A stretch of 21,443 nt of DNA from CAYOWK01 sp964407665 (GTDB lineage: Bacteria > Pseudomonadota > Alphaproteobacteria > Caulobacterales > Hyphomonadaceae). Under the pieces are notes generated by a model. The model was given only the letters and a program-made list of their open reading frames with translations. It did not search any database and was not told where the DNA came from. The position numbers and the translations under genes are program-made. This document shows, in pieces, positions 14,000-21,316 of the stretch (the stretch's first letter is position 1; each line of letters begins with the position of its first letter). The DNA lies in the NCBI GenBank assembly GCA_964407665.1, contig CAYOWK010000063.1, positions 1-21,443 of the forward strand, written 5' to 3'.

Positions 14000-16693
14000 A
14001 TGCAAAGCGACGCCGACGAACAAAGATCAATTGTCCGCATGCTTGGAGCCGTGCTCGGCGATGTCATTCGCGAGCAGGACGGCGAAGCGGCTTTCCAGCA
14101 GATCGAGGAGATCCGGCGCGCCTCGGTGGCGTTTCATCGTCAAGGGTCGGGCGAGGCGGCATCGCGCCTGTCCGGCCAGATCGCGAAGCTCGAGGTCGCC
14201 GAGACGGTTCGCTTCGTGCACTCGTTCACCAGTTTTCTCGAGATCACCAATCTTGCCGAAGACCATAGCCAGCGCCGGCGTGGAAGGGCGGGCGATGCGC
14301 GGCCGGATACGCTGGCAGGCGCCTTGCGCCTGCTGGATACGCAAGGAACGGCTCCCGAGGCGGTCGTCAGGCTGCTGTCGCGCGGGCTGATCGCGCCAGT
14401 CATCACAGCCCATCCCAGCGAGGTCCGGCGCAAGAGCATGCTGGATCGCCGCAACGCCATCGCGGCGGAACTTGAAGCCATCGACCGCGCCGCAAGCGCC
14501 GCCGAGCGACTGCATGCGGAGACGAGTCTGCGCCGTCAGGTCTCCATACTCTGGCGTACGCGGCTGCTTCGCAACGTGCGCGTTGCGGTGGATGACGAGA
14601 TCGAGAACGCGGTGTCCTACCTCCGGCGCAGCTTCATCCCCGCCCTGCCGAGACTCTATTCGCATTGGGAGGAGGCGCTTGGCGGCGTTGAGGGGCTGCC
14701 GAGCTTTCTGCGCATCGGATCGTGGGTTGGCGGTGACCGAGATGGTAATCCGAATGTTGATGGCGGCACCATGCGAACCGTGCTGGCCCGGCAGTCCGGT
14801 GTGGTCCTGACGCTCTACCTCGAACAGGTCGATGCGCTTGGGGCCGAGCTGTCATTGTCGTCCCGCTTCACGGGCGTCACGGCGGAGCTGATGGCGCTTG
14901 CTGAACGCGCGCAGGACACGTCTCCCCAGCGCGCCGATGAACCCTATCGCCGCGCCCTGACGGGCGTCTATGCGCGCCTCGCCGCGACCTATTCCGCGCT
15001 GACGGGCGAGCCGCCGCCGAAGTCGCCAAGGGCTGCAGGCGAACCCTATACGAAACCCTCCGAACTGAAGCTCGATCTTCTCACGGTTCACCGTTCGCTG
15101 GTCACCCATCAGGGGCGCGCGTTCCGGACGGGGATGCTTGCGGACCTGATCCGCGCGGTCGATGTCTTTGGCTTCCACCTTGCGACGCTGGACATGCGCC
15201 AGAACTCCGCCGTGCACGGCCGCGTCGTCGCCGAACTGCTGCGGTCGGCAGGGGCGGCTGCGAACTATGAGCAGCTGTCCGAAGACGACCGCATCGAGCT
15301 GCTTGTGCGCGAACTCTCCCACGGGCGGCTGCTGTCGTCTCCCTTTGCCGCCTACAGTGACGAGACGCGTGGCGAACTGCGCACGCTGGCTGCAGCGGCT
15401 GAGGTCCGGCGTCGCCACGGGCCTGTGGCGATCCGCAATTACATTGTCTCCAACACCCAGCAGGTCTCGGATCTGCTTGAGGTCTACATCCTGCTCAAGG
15501 AGGTTGGTCTCTTTCATCCCGGCCCCAAGCCTGCAGCCGAAATCTTCGCGGAGCCGCTGTTCGAGACAATCGGCGACCTTCGCTCGGCCGGCGAAACGAT
15601 GAAGCGCTACCTCGGTCTCCCGCTGATCCGCTCGCTTCATGGCGACGCCGGCTTTCAGGAAGTCATGATCGGCTATTCCGACTCCAACAAGGACGGCAGC
15701 TTTCTGACCTCCATCTGGGAGCTGCAGAAGGCTTCTCGCTCGCTCAGCGCGGTGGTGACGGATGCCGGACTCCGGCTGCAGCTTTTCCATGGCCGCGGCG
15801 GCGCTGTCGGGCGTGGCGGAGGATCGAGCTTCGAGGCGCTGCTGGCGCAGCCGCGCGAAACCGCCAACGGGCGCATCCGCATCACGGAGCAGGGCGAGGT
15901 TGTCGCCAACAAGTATGGCGACCCGGACCTGACACGCCAAAGCCTTGAGACGCTTGTTGCGGGCGTCGTTCTGGCCGCGCTGACGTCGCGCGACGGAGCT
16001 GCGGCGACGGTCGAGCAGAGCGATGCGATGGACACGCTCTCGAAGTTTGCAATGCACGCCTATCGCAGCCTCGTCTACGAGACGCCCGGGTTTGTCGACT
16101 ATTTCTACGGCGCCACCCCGATCACCGAGATCGCCGATCTCAACATCGGCAGCCGTCCCGCATCCCGTCAGGCGAAGCGCAGCATCGAGGGGCTGCGCGC
16201 CATCCCGTGGGTGTTTTCCTGGGCGCAGTCGCGGGCGATGCTGCCGGGCTGGTTCGGATTTGGGTCGGCGATCGCCCATGGCGGGGTCGATCGTGACCTG
16301 CTGCGCGAGTTGTACGCGGCCTGGCCGTTTTTCCGCTCGGCTGTCGGGAACATGGAAATGGTCATGTTCAAGTCCGACCTATCGATTGCCGGGCGTTACG
16401 CCGAGTTGGTCGAGGACAGGGCGCTGGCGACCACCGTGTTCGGAGCGATCAGCTCGGAATGGCGCCGGACGCACGACGCGCTGCTCGATATCACGGGGCA
16501 GACAGAGCTGCTCCAGCACAGCCCGGATCTTGCCGCCACGATCCGCTCGCGGCTGCCCTATATCGACCCGCTGAACCATCTGCAGATCGACCTGATCGCG
16601 CGACGCCGCAAGGGCGATCAGAGCGAGATCACTCGCGAGGGTATCTTGCTGTCGATCAACGGCGTGGCGGCGGGGCTGCGGAATACTGGCTAG
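14000..16693 (+). CDS. ppc: Phosphoenolpyruvate carboxylase
   Basis: This 897-residue protein has the full family length. It carboxylates PEP with bicarbonate to oxaloacetate, refilling the TCA cycle. Visible signatures are VITAHPSEVRRKS with catalytic His138 (the family usually has HPTE; Ser replaces Thr here), GSWVGGDRDGNPNVD, GYSDSNKDGSFLTS (about 558-571), the glycine-rich PEP/bicarbonate loop HGRGGAVGRGGGS (597-609), RAIPWVFSWAQSRAMLPGWFG and the C-terminal tail RNTG. The ATG at 14000 gives a normal N-terminus, though only weak ribosome-binding sequence precedes it. It is convergent with ahcY; both end at the shared terminator 16731-16758. No truncation or frameshift is seen. Confidence 0.97.
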   Translation: MQSDADEQRSIVRMLGAVLGDVIREQDGEAAFQQIEEIRRASVAFHRQGSGEAASRLSGQIAKLEVAETVRFVHSFTSFLEITNLAEDHSQRRRGRAGDARPDTLAGALRLLDTQGTAPEAVVRLLSRGLIAPVITAHPSEVRRKSMLDRRNAIAAELEAIDRAASAAERLHAETSLRRQVSILWRTRLLRNVRVAVDDEIENAVSYLRRSFIPALPRLYSHWEEALGGVEGLPSFLRIGSWVGGDRDGNPNVDGGTMRTVLARQSGVVLTLYLEQVDALGAELSLSSRFTGVTAELMALAERAQDTSPQRADEPYRRALTGVYARLAATYSALTGEPPPKSPRAAGEPYTKPSELKLDLLTVHRSLVTHQGRAFRTGMLADLIRAVDVFGFHLATLDMRQNSAVHGRVVAELLRSAGAAANYEQLSEDDRIELLVRELSHGRLLSSPFAAYSDETRGELRTLAAAAEVRRRHGPVAIRNYIVSNTQQVSDLLEVYILLKEVGLFHPGPKPAAEIFAEPLFETIGDLRSAGETMKRYLGLPLIRSLHGDAGFQEVMIGYSDSNKDGSFLTSIWELQKASRSLSAVVTDAGLRLQLFHGRGGAVGRGGGSSFEALLAQPRETANGRIRITEQGEVVANKYGDPDLTRQSLETLVAGVVLAALTSRDGAAATVEQSDAMDTLSKFAMHAYRSLVYETPGFVDYFYGATPITEIADLNIGSRPASRQAKRSIEGLRAIPWVFSWAQSRAMLPGWFGFGSAIAHGGVDRDLLRELYAAWPFFRSAVGNMEMVMFKSDLSIAGRYAELVEDRALATTVFGAISSEWRRTHDALLDITGQTELLQHSPDLAATIRSRLPYIDPLNHLQIDLIARRRKGDQSEITREGILLSINGVAAGLRNTG

Positions 16694-16730
16694 CCGCGCG
16701 GGGCTTGCACGTCGCGGAGGCGCAAGATGA

Positions 16731-16758
16731 AAAGGGCCCGGTGTGAACCGGGCCCTTT
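16731..16758. terminator. Bidirectional intrinsic terminator between ppc and ahcY
   Basis: A perfect 12-bp stem (AAAGGGCCCGGT / ACCGGGCCCTTT) closes a 4-base loop GTGA, which as RNA is a stable GNRA tetraloop. On the plus strand it is followed by GTGTCTTTTG, on the minus strand by TCATCTT; together with the stem-end T bases both sides have a modest U-tract. It starts 38 bases after the ppc stop and 23 bases beyond the ahcY stop, so it can end both convergent transcripts. Confidence 0.88.
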
Positions 16759-16780
16759 GTGTCTTTTGATTCAGCCGAGC

Positions 16781-18181
16781 CTAGTAGCGGTAGTGTTCCG
16801 GCTTGTAGGGGCCTTCCGGCGCGACGCCGATGTAGGCGGCCTGGTCAGGGGAGAGCTTTGTAAGATTGGCGCCCAGCTTGTTGAGGTGGAGCATGGCCAC
16901 CTTCTCGTCGAGCTTCTTGGGCAGGGTGTAGACCTTGTTGTCGTAGGCCTTGCCGTTGGTCCACAGCTCGATCTGCGCCAGCGTCTGGTTGGTGAAGGAC
17001 GCGGACATCACGAAGCTGGGGTGACCGGTGGCGTTGCCGAGGTTCAGCAGGCGGCCTTCAGACAGCAGGATCATGCGCTTCCCGTCCGGGAACTTGATCA
17101 TGTCGACCTGCGGCTTGATGTTGTCCCAGACATAGTTCCTGAGGGAGGCGACCTGGATCTCGTTGTCGAAGTGGCCGATGTTGCCGACGATGGCCATGTC
17201 CTTCATCTCGCGCATGTGCTCGAGGCGGATGATGTCCTTGTTGCCGGTCGTCGTGATGAAGATGTCGGCGGTCTTCACGACGTCTTCGAGCGTGACGACT
17301 TCATAGCCGTCCATGCAGGCCTGCAGGGCGCAGATCGGGTCGACTTCCGTGACCTTCACCCGGGCGCCGGCGCCCTGCAGCGAGGCCGCAGAGCCCTTGC
17401 CGACATCGCCATAGCCGCACACGACGGCGACCTTGCCGGCCATCATGGTGTCAGTGGCGCGGCGGATGCCGTCGACCAGCGATTCCTTGCAGCCATACTT
17501 GTTGTCGAACTTCGACTTGGTGACGCTGTCGTTCACGTTGATCGCAGGGAAGGGCAGGTGACCCTTTTCCATCAGGCGGTAGAGGCGGTTGACGCCCGTC
17601 GTGGTTTCCTCGGTCACGCCCTTGATGGCGTGGCGCTGCTTGGTGAACCAGCCCGGCGACATCGCCAGGCGCTTCTTGATCTGTTTATAGAACCAGATTT
17701 CTTCTTCGGATTCCGGCGTCTCGATCAGGGCGGTCTCGCCCTCTTCGACGCGGGCGCCGATCAGGATGTACATGGTGGCGTCGCCGCCATCGTCGAGGAT
17801 CATGTTGGTCAGGCCGCCATCGGGCCACTGGAAGATCCTGTCGGTATAGTCCCAGTACTCTTCGAGGCTCTCGCCTTTCACGGCGAAGACCGGCGTTCCG
17901 GCGGCTGCGATGGCGGCTGCGGCGTGATCCTGCGTCGAGAAGATGTTGCAGGAGGCCCAGCGGACTTCAGCGCCAAGGTGTTTCAGCGTCTCGATCAGGA
18001 CGCCCGTCTGGATCGTCATGTGGAGCGAGCCGGTGATGCGCGCGCCTTTCAGGGGTTGCGCCCGGCCGTATTCCTCGCGGGTGGACATCAGGCCCGGCAT
18101 CTCCGTTTCGGCGATGGTGAGCTCCTTGCGGCCCCAGTCGGCCAGCGAGAGATCGGCTACCTTGAAATCGTCGAACGCCAT
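16781..18181 (-). CDS. ahcY: S-adenosylhomocysteine hydrolase (adenosylhomocysteinase)
   Basis: This 466-residue enzyme cleaves SAH, the product inhibitor of methyltransferases, to homocysteine and adenosine. Family signatures are GSLHMTIQTGVLIETL, SCNIFSTQDHAAAAIA, INVNDSVTKSKFDNKYGC (containing the catalytic Lys/Asp region), the NAD-binding VAVVCGYGDVGKGSA and the C-terminal AYIGVAPEGPYKPEHYRY, whose lysine and tyrosine reach the partner subunit's cofactor. The insertion-bearing longer form (about 465 residues) is the usual alphaproteobacterial type. The ATG at 18181 starts MAFDDFKVADLSLA, as expected. It is divergent from the EF-hand gene and lies near HPr and EIIA-Man, a neighbourhood also found in other alphaproteobacteria. 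An inverted repeat at 18267-18292 could be its operator. Confidence 0.97.
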   Translation of the reverse strand: MAFDDFKVADLSLADWGRKELTIAETEMPGLMSTREEYGRAQPLKGARITGSLHMTIQTGVLIETLKHLGAEVRWASCNIFSTQDHAAAAIAAAGTPVFAVKGESLEEYWDYTDRIFQWPDGGLTNMILDDGGDATMYILIGARVEEGETALIETPESEEEIWFYKQIKKRLAMSPGWFTKQRHAIKGVTEETTTGVNRLYRLMEKGHLPFPAINVNDSVTKSKFDNKYGCKESLVDGIRRATDTMMAGKVAVVCGYGDVGKGSAASLQGAGARVKVTEVDPICALQACMDGYEVVTLEDVVKTADIFITTTGNKDIIRLEHMREMKDMAIVGNIGHFDNEIQVASLRNYVWDNIKPQVDMIKFPDGKRMILLSEGRLLNLGNATGHPSFVMSASFTNQTLAQIELWTNGKAYDNKVYTLPKKLDEKVAMLHLNKLGANLTKLSPDQAAYIGVAPEGPYKPEHYRY

Positions 18182-18266
18182 GATCGGGACCTTTTCGGAC
18201 GGGCGGGCAGGCGGCGCGCCACTGAAATGCGAGGCCGCCTATACCAGCGACGGCGAGGCTCATCAA

Positions 18267-18292
18267 ATCATTTAAGCAAGTCTTTATATGAT
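18267..18292. promoter_or_regulatory. AT-rich imperfect inverted repeat between ahcY and the EF-hand gene
   Basis: ATCATTTAAG (18267-18276) and CTTTATATGAT (18282-18292) are inverted copies apart from one extra base, with CAAGT between. The AT-rich block stands out in GC-rich DNA. It contains a TATGAT -10-like element for the plus-strand gene and TATAAAG on the minus strand. It also includes a degenerate CtrA-like pattern, TTAA-N7-TTTA. It may be an operator or core promoter for ahcY, the EF-hand gene or both. I recognise no known SAH or SAM riboswitch in the ahcY leader. Confidence 0.45.
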
Positions 18293-18382
18293 GGCCGAGG
18301 CTGACATTCCGGGTTGCGCACACCCTGTCGCACAGGTGAAGGTCTCAGCGGGGAGGTCGATCGAACCTCAGGAATGCAAGCC

Positions 18383-18904
18383 ATGAAGTCCGCCCTTCTT
18401 GCCTTCGCCGTCGTTGTTGCGATTTCTGGCCAGGCTGTTGCGCAGGTTGTGACGACGAGTTCGTCGACGGAAACGGTGGAGCGGGTGGCGCCCCCGGAGG
18501 CGGTGGCGTCGCCGGTGCTCCGCAACCGCGAGGATCTGCGGATCGTGCGGCCGGGGGCGATGGTCTTCGCCAGTTACGACGCCAACAGCGACGGCGCCGT
18601 GACCGACGCGGAGATCGTGCAGGGGGCGTCCCGCAGTTTCGCGGCGGCTGACCGCGATGCGGATGGGGTGCTGAGCGGACTGGAGCAAGGAGATTGGGCG
18701 ACGCGCGTCGGCTCCGGCCCGGATGTCCTGTCGAACCCCATGCTGTTCGACGCGGATCTGGACCGGAAGGTCAGCCAGGCCGAGTTTGTCGCGGGCATGC
18801 AACGTCTGGCCGGACAGCAGAAGCGCGCAGGGGCCGGGGATATCCAGCTGAAAGACATGATCCGGCGCGTGGATGACCGCAGCGAGAGCCTTGCGAACGA
18901 TTAA
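18383..18904 (+). CDS. Secreted EF-hand calcium-binding protein
   Basis: This 173-residue protein has an N-terminal Sec signal, MKSALLAFAVVVAISGQAVA, probably cleaved before the following Gln, so it is predicted to be periplasmic. Three 12-residue EF-hand loops are visible: DANSDGAVTDAE, DRDADGVLSGLE and DADLDRKVSQAE. The first two have the Asp/Asn ligands, the central glycine and the final Glu. The third has Arg in place of glycine and may bind more weakly. The ATG at 18383 has AGGA nine bases upstream and gives a clean signal peptide; upstream in-frame starts do not. The function is not known; calcium buffering or sensing in the envelope is inference. It diverges from ahcY and ends 11 bases short of the convergent HPr stop codon. 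Confidence 0.85.
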   Translation: MKSALLAFAVVVAISGQAVAQVVTTSSSTETVERVAPPEAVASPVLRNREDLRIVRPGAMVFASYDANSDGAVTDAEIVQGASRSFAAADRDADGVLSGLEQGDWATRVGSGPDVLSNPMLFDADLDRKVSQAEFVAGMQRLAGQQKRAGAGDIQLKDMIRRVDDRSESLAND

Positions 18905-18917
18905 GGCCCGCGGGCCT
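18904..18917. terminator. Short GC palindrome between convergent EF-hand and HPr genes
   Basis: AGGCCCGCGGGCCT is a perfect 14-base palindrome spanning the space between the two stop codons. It could fold as a small hairpin for both transcripts, but it has no real T-run, so termination here is only a possibility. Confidence 0.3.
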
Positions 18918-19206
18918 ACATTTCCTCGTCGAACCGGCGTTCCACCAGATTGACCAGGGCGAACAGGGCCGGCTCGGCCTCGCGGCCCGCTGTCTCGATC
19001 TCGATCACCTGCCCGACGCGGGCGCCCAGCATCAGAAGGTCCATGATCGAGGCGACGCCGACGCTTTGCCCGTCGAAATGCACGGTGATGCTGGCGTCAA
19101 ATTTCATGGCTTCGCGGATGAAGGCGGCCGAGGCGCGCGCATGCAGGCCGCGCTGATTGACCAGCTCCACGGCCCGGCACAGGCCTGTGCGCCTTGCCCC
19201 CGACAC
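18916..19206 (-). CDS. ptsH: HPr-family phosphocarrier protein (regulatory PTS)
   Basis: This 96-residue protein has the HPr active-site loop NQRGLHARASAAF, with His22 as the residue phosphorylated by enzyme I, and the helix motif VASIMDLLMLGA, with Ser53 equivalent to the HPr kinase target Ser46. It passes phosphate to the EIIA-Man protein encoded just upstream. No sugar permease (EIIB/EIIC) is nearby, which fits the regulatory PTS of alphaproteobacteria rather than sugar uptake. The start is GTG at 19206, five bases after the EIIA stop, with only a weak ribosome-binding sequence, suggesting coupling. The next in-frame GTG would leave an unusually short N-terminus. Its retained serine is notable because hprK is absent from the cluster. 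Confidence 0.92.
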   Translation of the reverse strand: MSGARRTGLCRAVELVNQRGLHARASAAFIREAMKFDASITVHFDGQSVGVASIMDLLMLGARVGQVIEIETAGREAEPALFALVNLVERRFDEEM

Positions 19207-19211
19207 CGCGC

Positions 19212-19616
19212 TCAGCCTGCGCGCTGGAGGAGGGAGGAGGCCACGGAGATGTATTTCCGGCCGGCTTCCTGCGCCGCCATCGCGGCTTCCGCCAGGGACA
19301 GGCGGCCGCGAACTTCGGCCAGCTTGATCATCATCGGCAGATTGACGCCCGCAATGACCTCGATCTTGCCGGCGCCCATGACGGATATGGCAAGATTGGA
19401 GGGGGTGCCGCCGAACATGTCGGTCAGGATGACGACCCCAGCGCCCTGGTCGCAGTCCTGAACCGCTGCGATGATTTCCTTGCGCCGGGCGTCCATGTCG
19501 TCGTCCGGGCCGATACAGACGGCCTGGACGGCGTCGAGCGGGCCGACGACATGCTCCGCAGCGGCGATGAATTCATCAGCCAGGCGGCCGTGAGTCACGA
19601 CGACCAGTCCGATCAT
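19212..19616 (-). CDS. PTS EIIA component, mannose family (EIIA-Man type)
   Basis: This 134-residue single-domain protein has the EIIA-Man fold signatures. MIGLVVVTHG carries the phosphoacceptor His9, followed by LADEFIAAAEHVVG and the conserved turn ILTDMFGGTPSNLA, then GVNLPMMIKLAEVR. It receives phosphate from HPr. As a stand-alone EIIA without EIIB/C, it is expected to be regulatory (often named manX or ptsM in alphaproteobacteria). The ATG at 19616 is preferred over the in-frame ATG at 19634 because it begins directly at the conserved MIGLVVVTHG and has GGGAG nine bases upstream. It starts 73 bases after the chvG stop. That spacer is too short for hprK, which commonly sits there, and contains TTGACC as a possible -35. 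Confidence 0.93.
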   Translation of the reverse strand: MIGLVVVTHGRLADEFIAAAEHVVGPLDAVQAVCIGPDDDMDARRKEIIAAVQDCDQGAGVVILTDMFGGTPSNLAISVMGAGKIEVIAGVNLPMMIKLAEVRGRLSLAEAAMAAQEAGRKYISVASSLLQRAG

Positions 19617-19689
19617 TCTACTCAACTCCCGCATGTTTCAGCCCCGTACCCATGTTGCAGCTGCGAAGGTGCAAGGGTCAAGCCGTTCA

Positions 19690-21261
19690 TTAGGTTGCCG
19701 AAGCGGCCGGTAGTTCGACGATAAAGCGGGCGCCCAGAACCTTGCCGTCCGGGCCCGCCCGGTTCTCGGCCCAGACCCGGCCGCGGTGCGTTTCAACGAT
19801 CTGCTTAACGATAGAAAGGCCCAAACCTGAATTATTTCCGAACTTGGCGCCTGCCGGCCGGTCCGAATAGAAGCGCTCGAAAACCTTCTCCAGCTTGTCC
19901 GGGGGGACGCCCGGACCCTGATCTTCTATCGCAATGCGATAGGCGGCGCCCTGCGGCGAGGCGACCCGCGACAGGTCGGCTGTGACGGTTCCGCCGGCGG
20001 GAGAGAAGCTGCGGGCGTTCTCGATGAGGTTGCGGATCACCTGGGCGATCGGGCCATCACGGCCGTTGACCACGGCGCCGTCGACCAGCTGGGACACGAA
20101 GCGGACCTCGGCGTCGCCTTCACGCGCCGTGTCGCGGTAGATCGAGACGAGATCCTCAAGCAGACGGTGAATGTCCACGCGCGAGGATTTCTCGCGCATG
20201 ATCTCGCCTTCGAGCCGGGACAGGTTGGAGATGTCGGTGATCAGGCGATCGAGGCGGATGGCGTCCTTGTGGATGACCTCCAGCATGCGCGTGCGCAGCG
20301 CGGCGTCGTCGACCGAGCGCGACGTCTCCACCGCCGCGCGGATCGAGGTCAGCGGGTTCTTGAGTTCGTGCGCCACGTCAGCGGCGAAACGTTCGTTGGC
20401 CTGGATGCGGTCGTAGAGCGTATTGGTCATCGCCTCCATGGCGCCGGCGAGGTGGCCGATCTCGTCCTTGCGGTCGTGCATTGTGCCGAGGTTGAGGCGG
20501 CGGGCGTCGCCCGTGCGGACCCTGTCCGAGGCGCGCGCCAGCTTGATGAGGGGCCGCGCGATGATCGCGGTCAGGAGGGCCGAGGTGACGACCGAAGTGA
20601 GCAGGGCGACCACGATGAACGGGATGAGCGCTGCGCGCTCGGCGGCGATGATCTGGGCGACGTCATGGGTTTCCAGCGTCAACGCGCCGGCGACCTTGCC
20701 GACGCGGCGGATGGGCACGGTGACGGAGATCACGCGCTCGGCGTCGTCGCCGAATCGTTCGGAGCCGACCGGGTCGCCGCCTAGCGCGGTGACGACTTCT
20801 TCCTCCAGCGTGCGCGCCTCCAGCATCGAGGGCCGGCCGGAGATGTCGAAGCCCTCGATGGCGCTGTTCACCCTGCGGACCGTGTTCAGCCAGAATTCCT
20901 GGAGCTGGTTCGGCGTGCGCACAGGCGGGAGCGGCTGTCCTGCAATCTCGTCGTTGAGGAGATAGGTGTCGGCGACGACGGCGCCCTGGGGGTCGAAGAC
21001 GCGCAGGCGTGTGGAGGTCGCCACCTGCATCCGCTTGAGCTGGAAGCGGACGGCACGGTCGATCAGCTGCGGCGTCGGCTCGCCAGCCGTCGCCGCCTCG
21101 GTGAGCACCGAGGCGATGATGTCCGCCATTTCGTTGAGGCTGGCCTTGCGCGCCTCGACGAGGTTCGAGCGCATCTCGTTCAGGACGAGCGCGCCGATGA
21201 TCAGGACGATCAGGCCCGCAAGGTTGGACGCCAGAATCAGTCGCGCAATCGGCGACCACAC
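19690..21261 (-). CDS. chvG: ChvG-type envelope sensor histidine kinase
   Basis: This is a two-transmembrane sensor kinase, 523 residues from the GTG at 21261. TM1 (about 8-27) is followed by a periplasmic sensor region of about 180 residues, TM2 (about 212-235), a HAMP segment, the HisKA motif VAHELKNPLTSIRAA with His298, N-box VIRNLIENARSFS, G1 IEDQGPGVP and G2 NNSGLGLSIVKQIVE. With the adjacent chvI it forms the ChvG/ChvI (ExoS/ChvI) system that senses acid or cell-wall stress in alphaproteobacteria. The start is uncertain: between the chvI stop and TM1 there is no ATG, GTG or TTG except this GTG, which has no good ribosome-binding site. The frame is open back to an ATG at 21441, but that stretch is the chvI gene in another frame. 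A non-standard start such as ATA near 21330, before AGGAAG, cannot be excluded. Confidence 0.88.
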   Translation of the reverse strand: MWSPIARLILASNLAGLIVLIIGALVLNEMRSNLVEARKASLNEMADIIASVLTEAATAGEPTPQLIDRAVRFQLKRMQVATSTRLRVFDPQGAVVADTYLLNDEIAGQPLPPVRTPNQLQEFWLNTVRRVNSAIEGFDISGRPSMLEARTLEEEVVTALGGDPVGSERFGDDAERVISVTVPIRRVGKVAGALTLETHDVAQIIAAERAALIPFIVVALLTSVVTSALLTAIIARPLIKLARASDRVRTGDARRLNLGTMHDRKDEIGHLAGAMEAMTNTLYDRIQANERFAADVAHELKNPLTSIRAAVETSRSVDDAALRTRMLEVIHKDAIRLDRLITDISNLSRLEGEIMREKSSRVDIHRLLEDLVSIYRDTAREGDAEVRFVSQLVDGAVVNGRDGPIAQVIRNLIENARSFSPAGGTVTADLSRVASPQGAAYRIAIEDQGPGVPPDKLEKVFERFYSDRPAGAKFGNNSGLGLSIVKQIVETHRGRVWAENRAGPDGKVLGARFIVELPAASAT

Positions 21262-21316
21262 AAAGGAGCGCGGCTTGCCGTTGGACCGGCCTTCGGGCCG
21301 GCTGCGCGCCGCTTTG

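Noticed and set aside
14852..16279. 475-codon minus-strand open frame inside ppc
   Set aside because: It lies wholly within ppc, whose signatures are complete; the composition is typical of an antisense shadow.
16727..18304. 525-codon plus-strand open frame opposite ahcY
   Set aside because: It mirrors a certain gene (ahcY) in high-GC DNA, where antisense frames stay open by codon bias. Its translation is rich in Asp/Val/Gly/Arg with no domain character.
18182..18382. SAH or SAM riboswitch upstream of ahcY
   Set aside because: I could not see the conserved core or pseudoknot elements of these riboswitches; only an AT-rich dyad is supportable.
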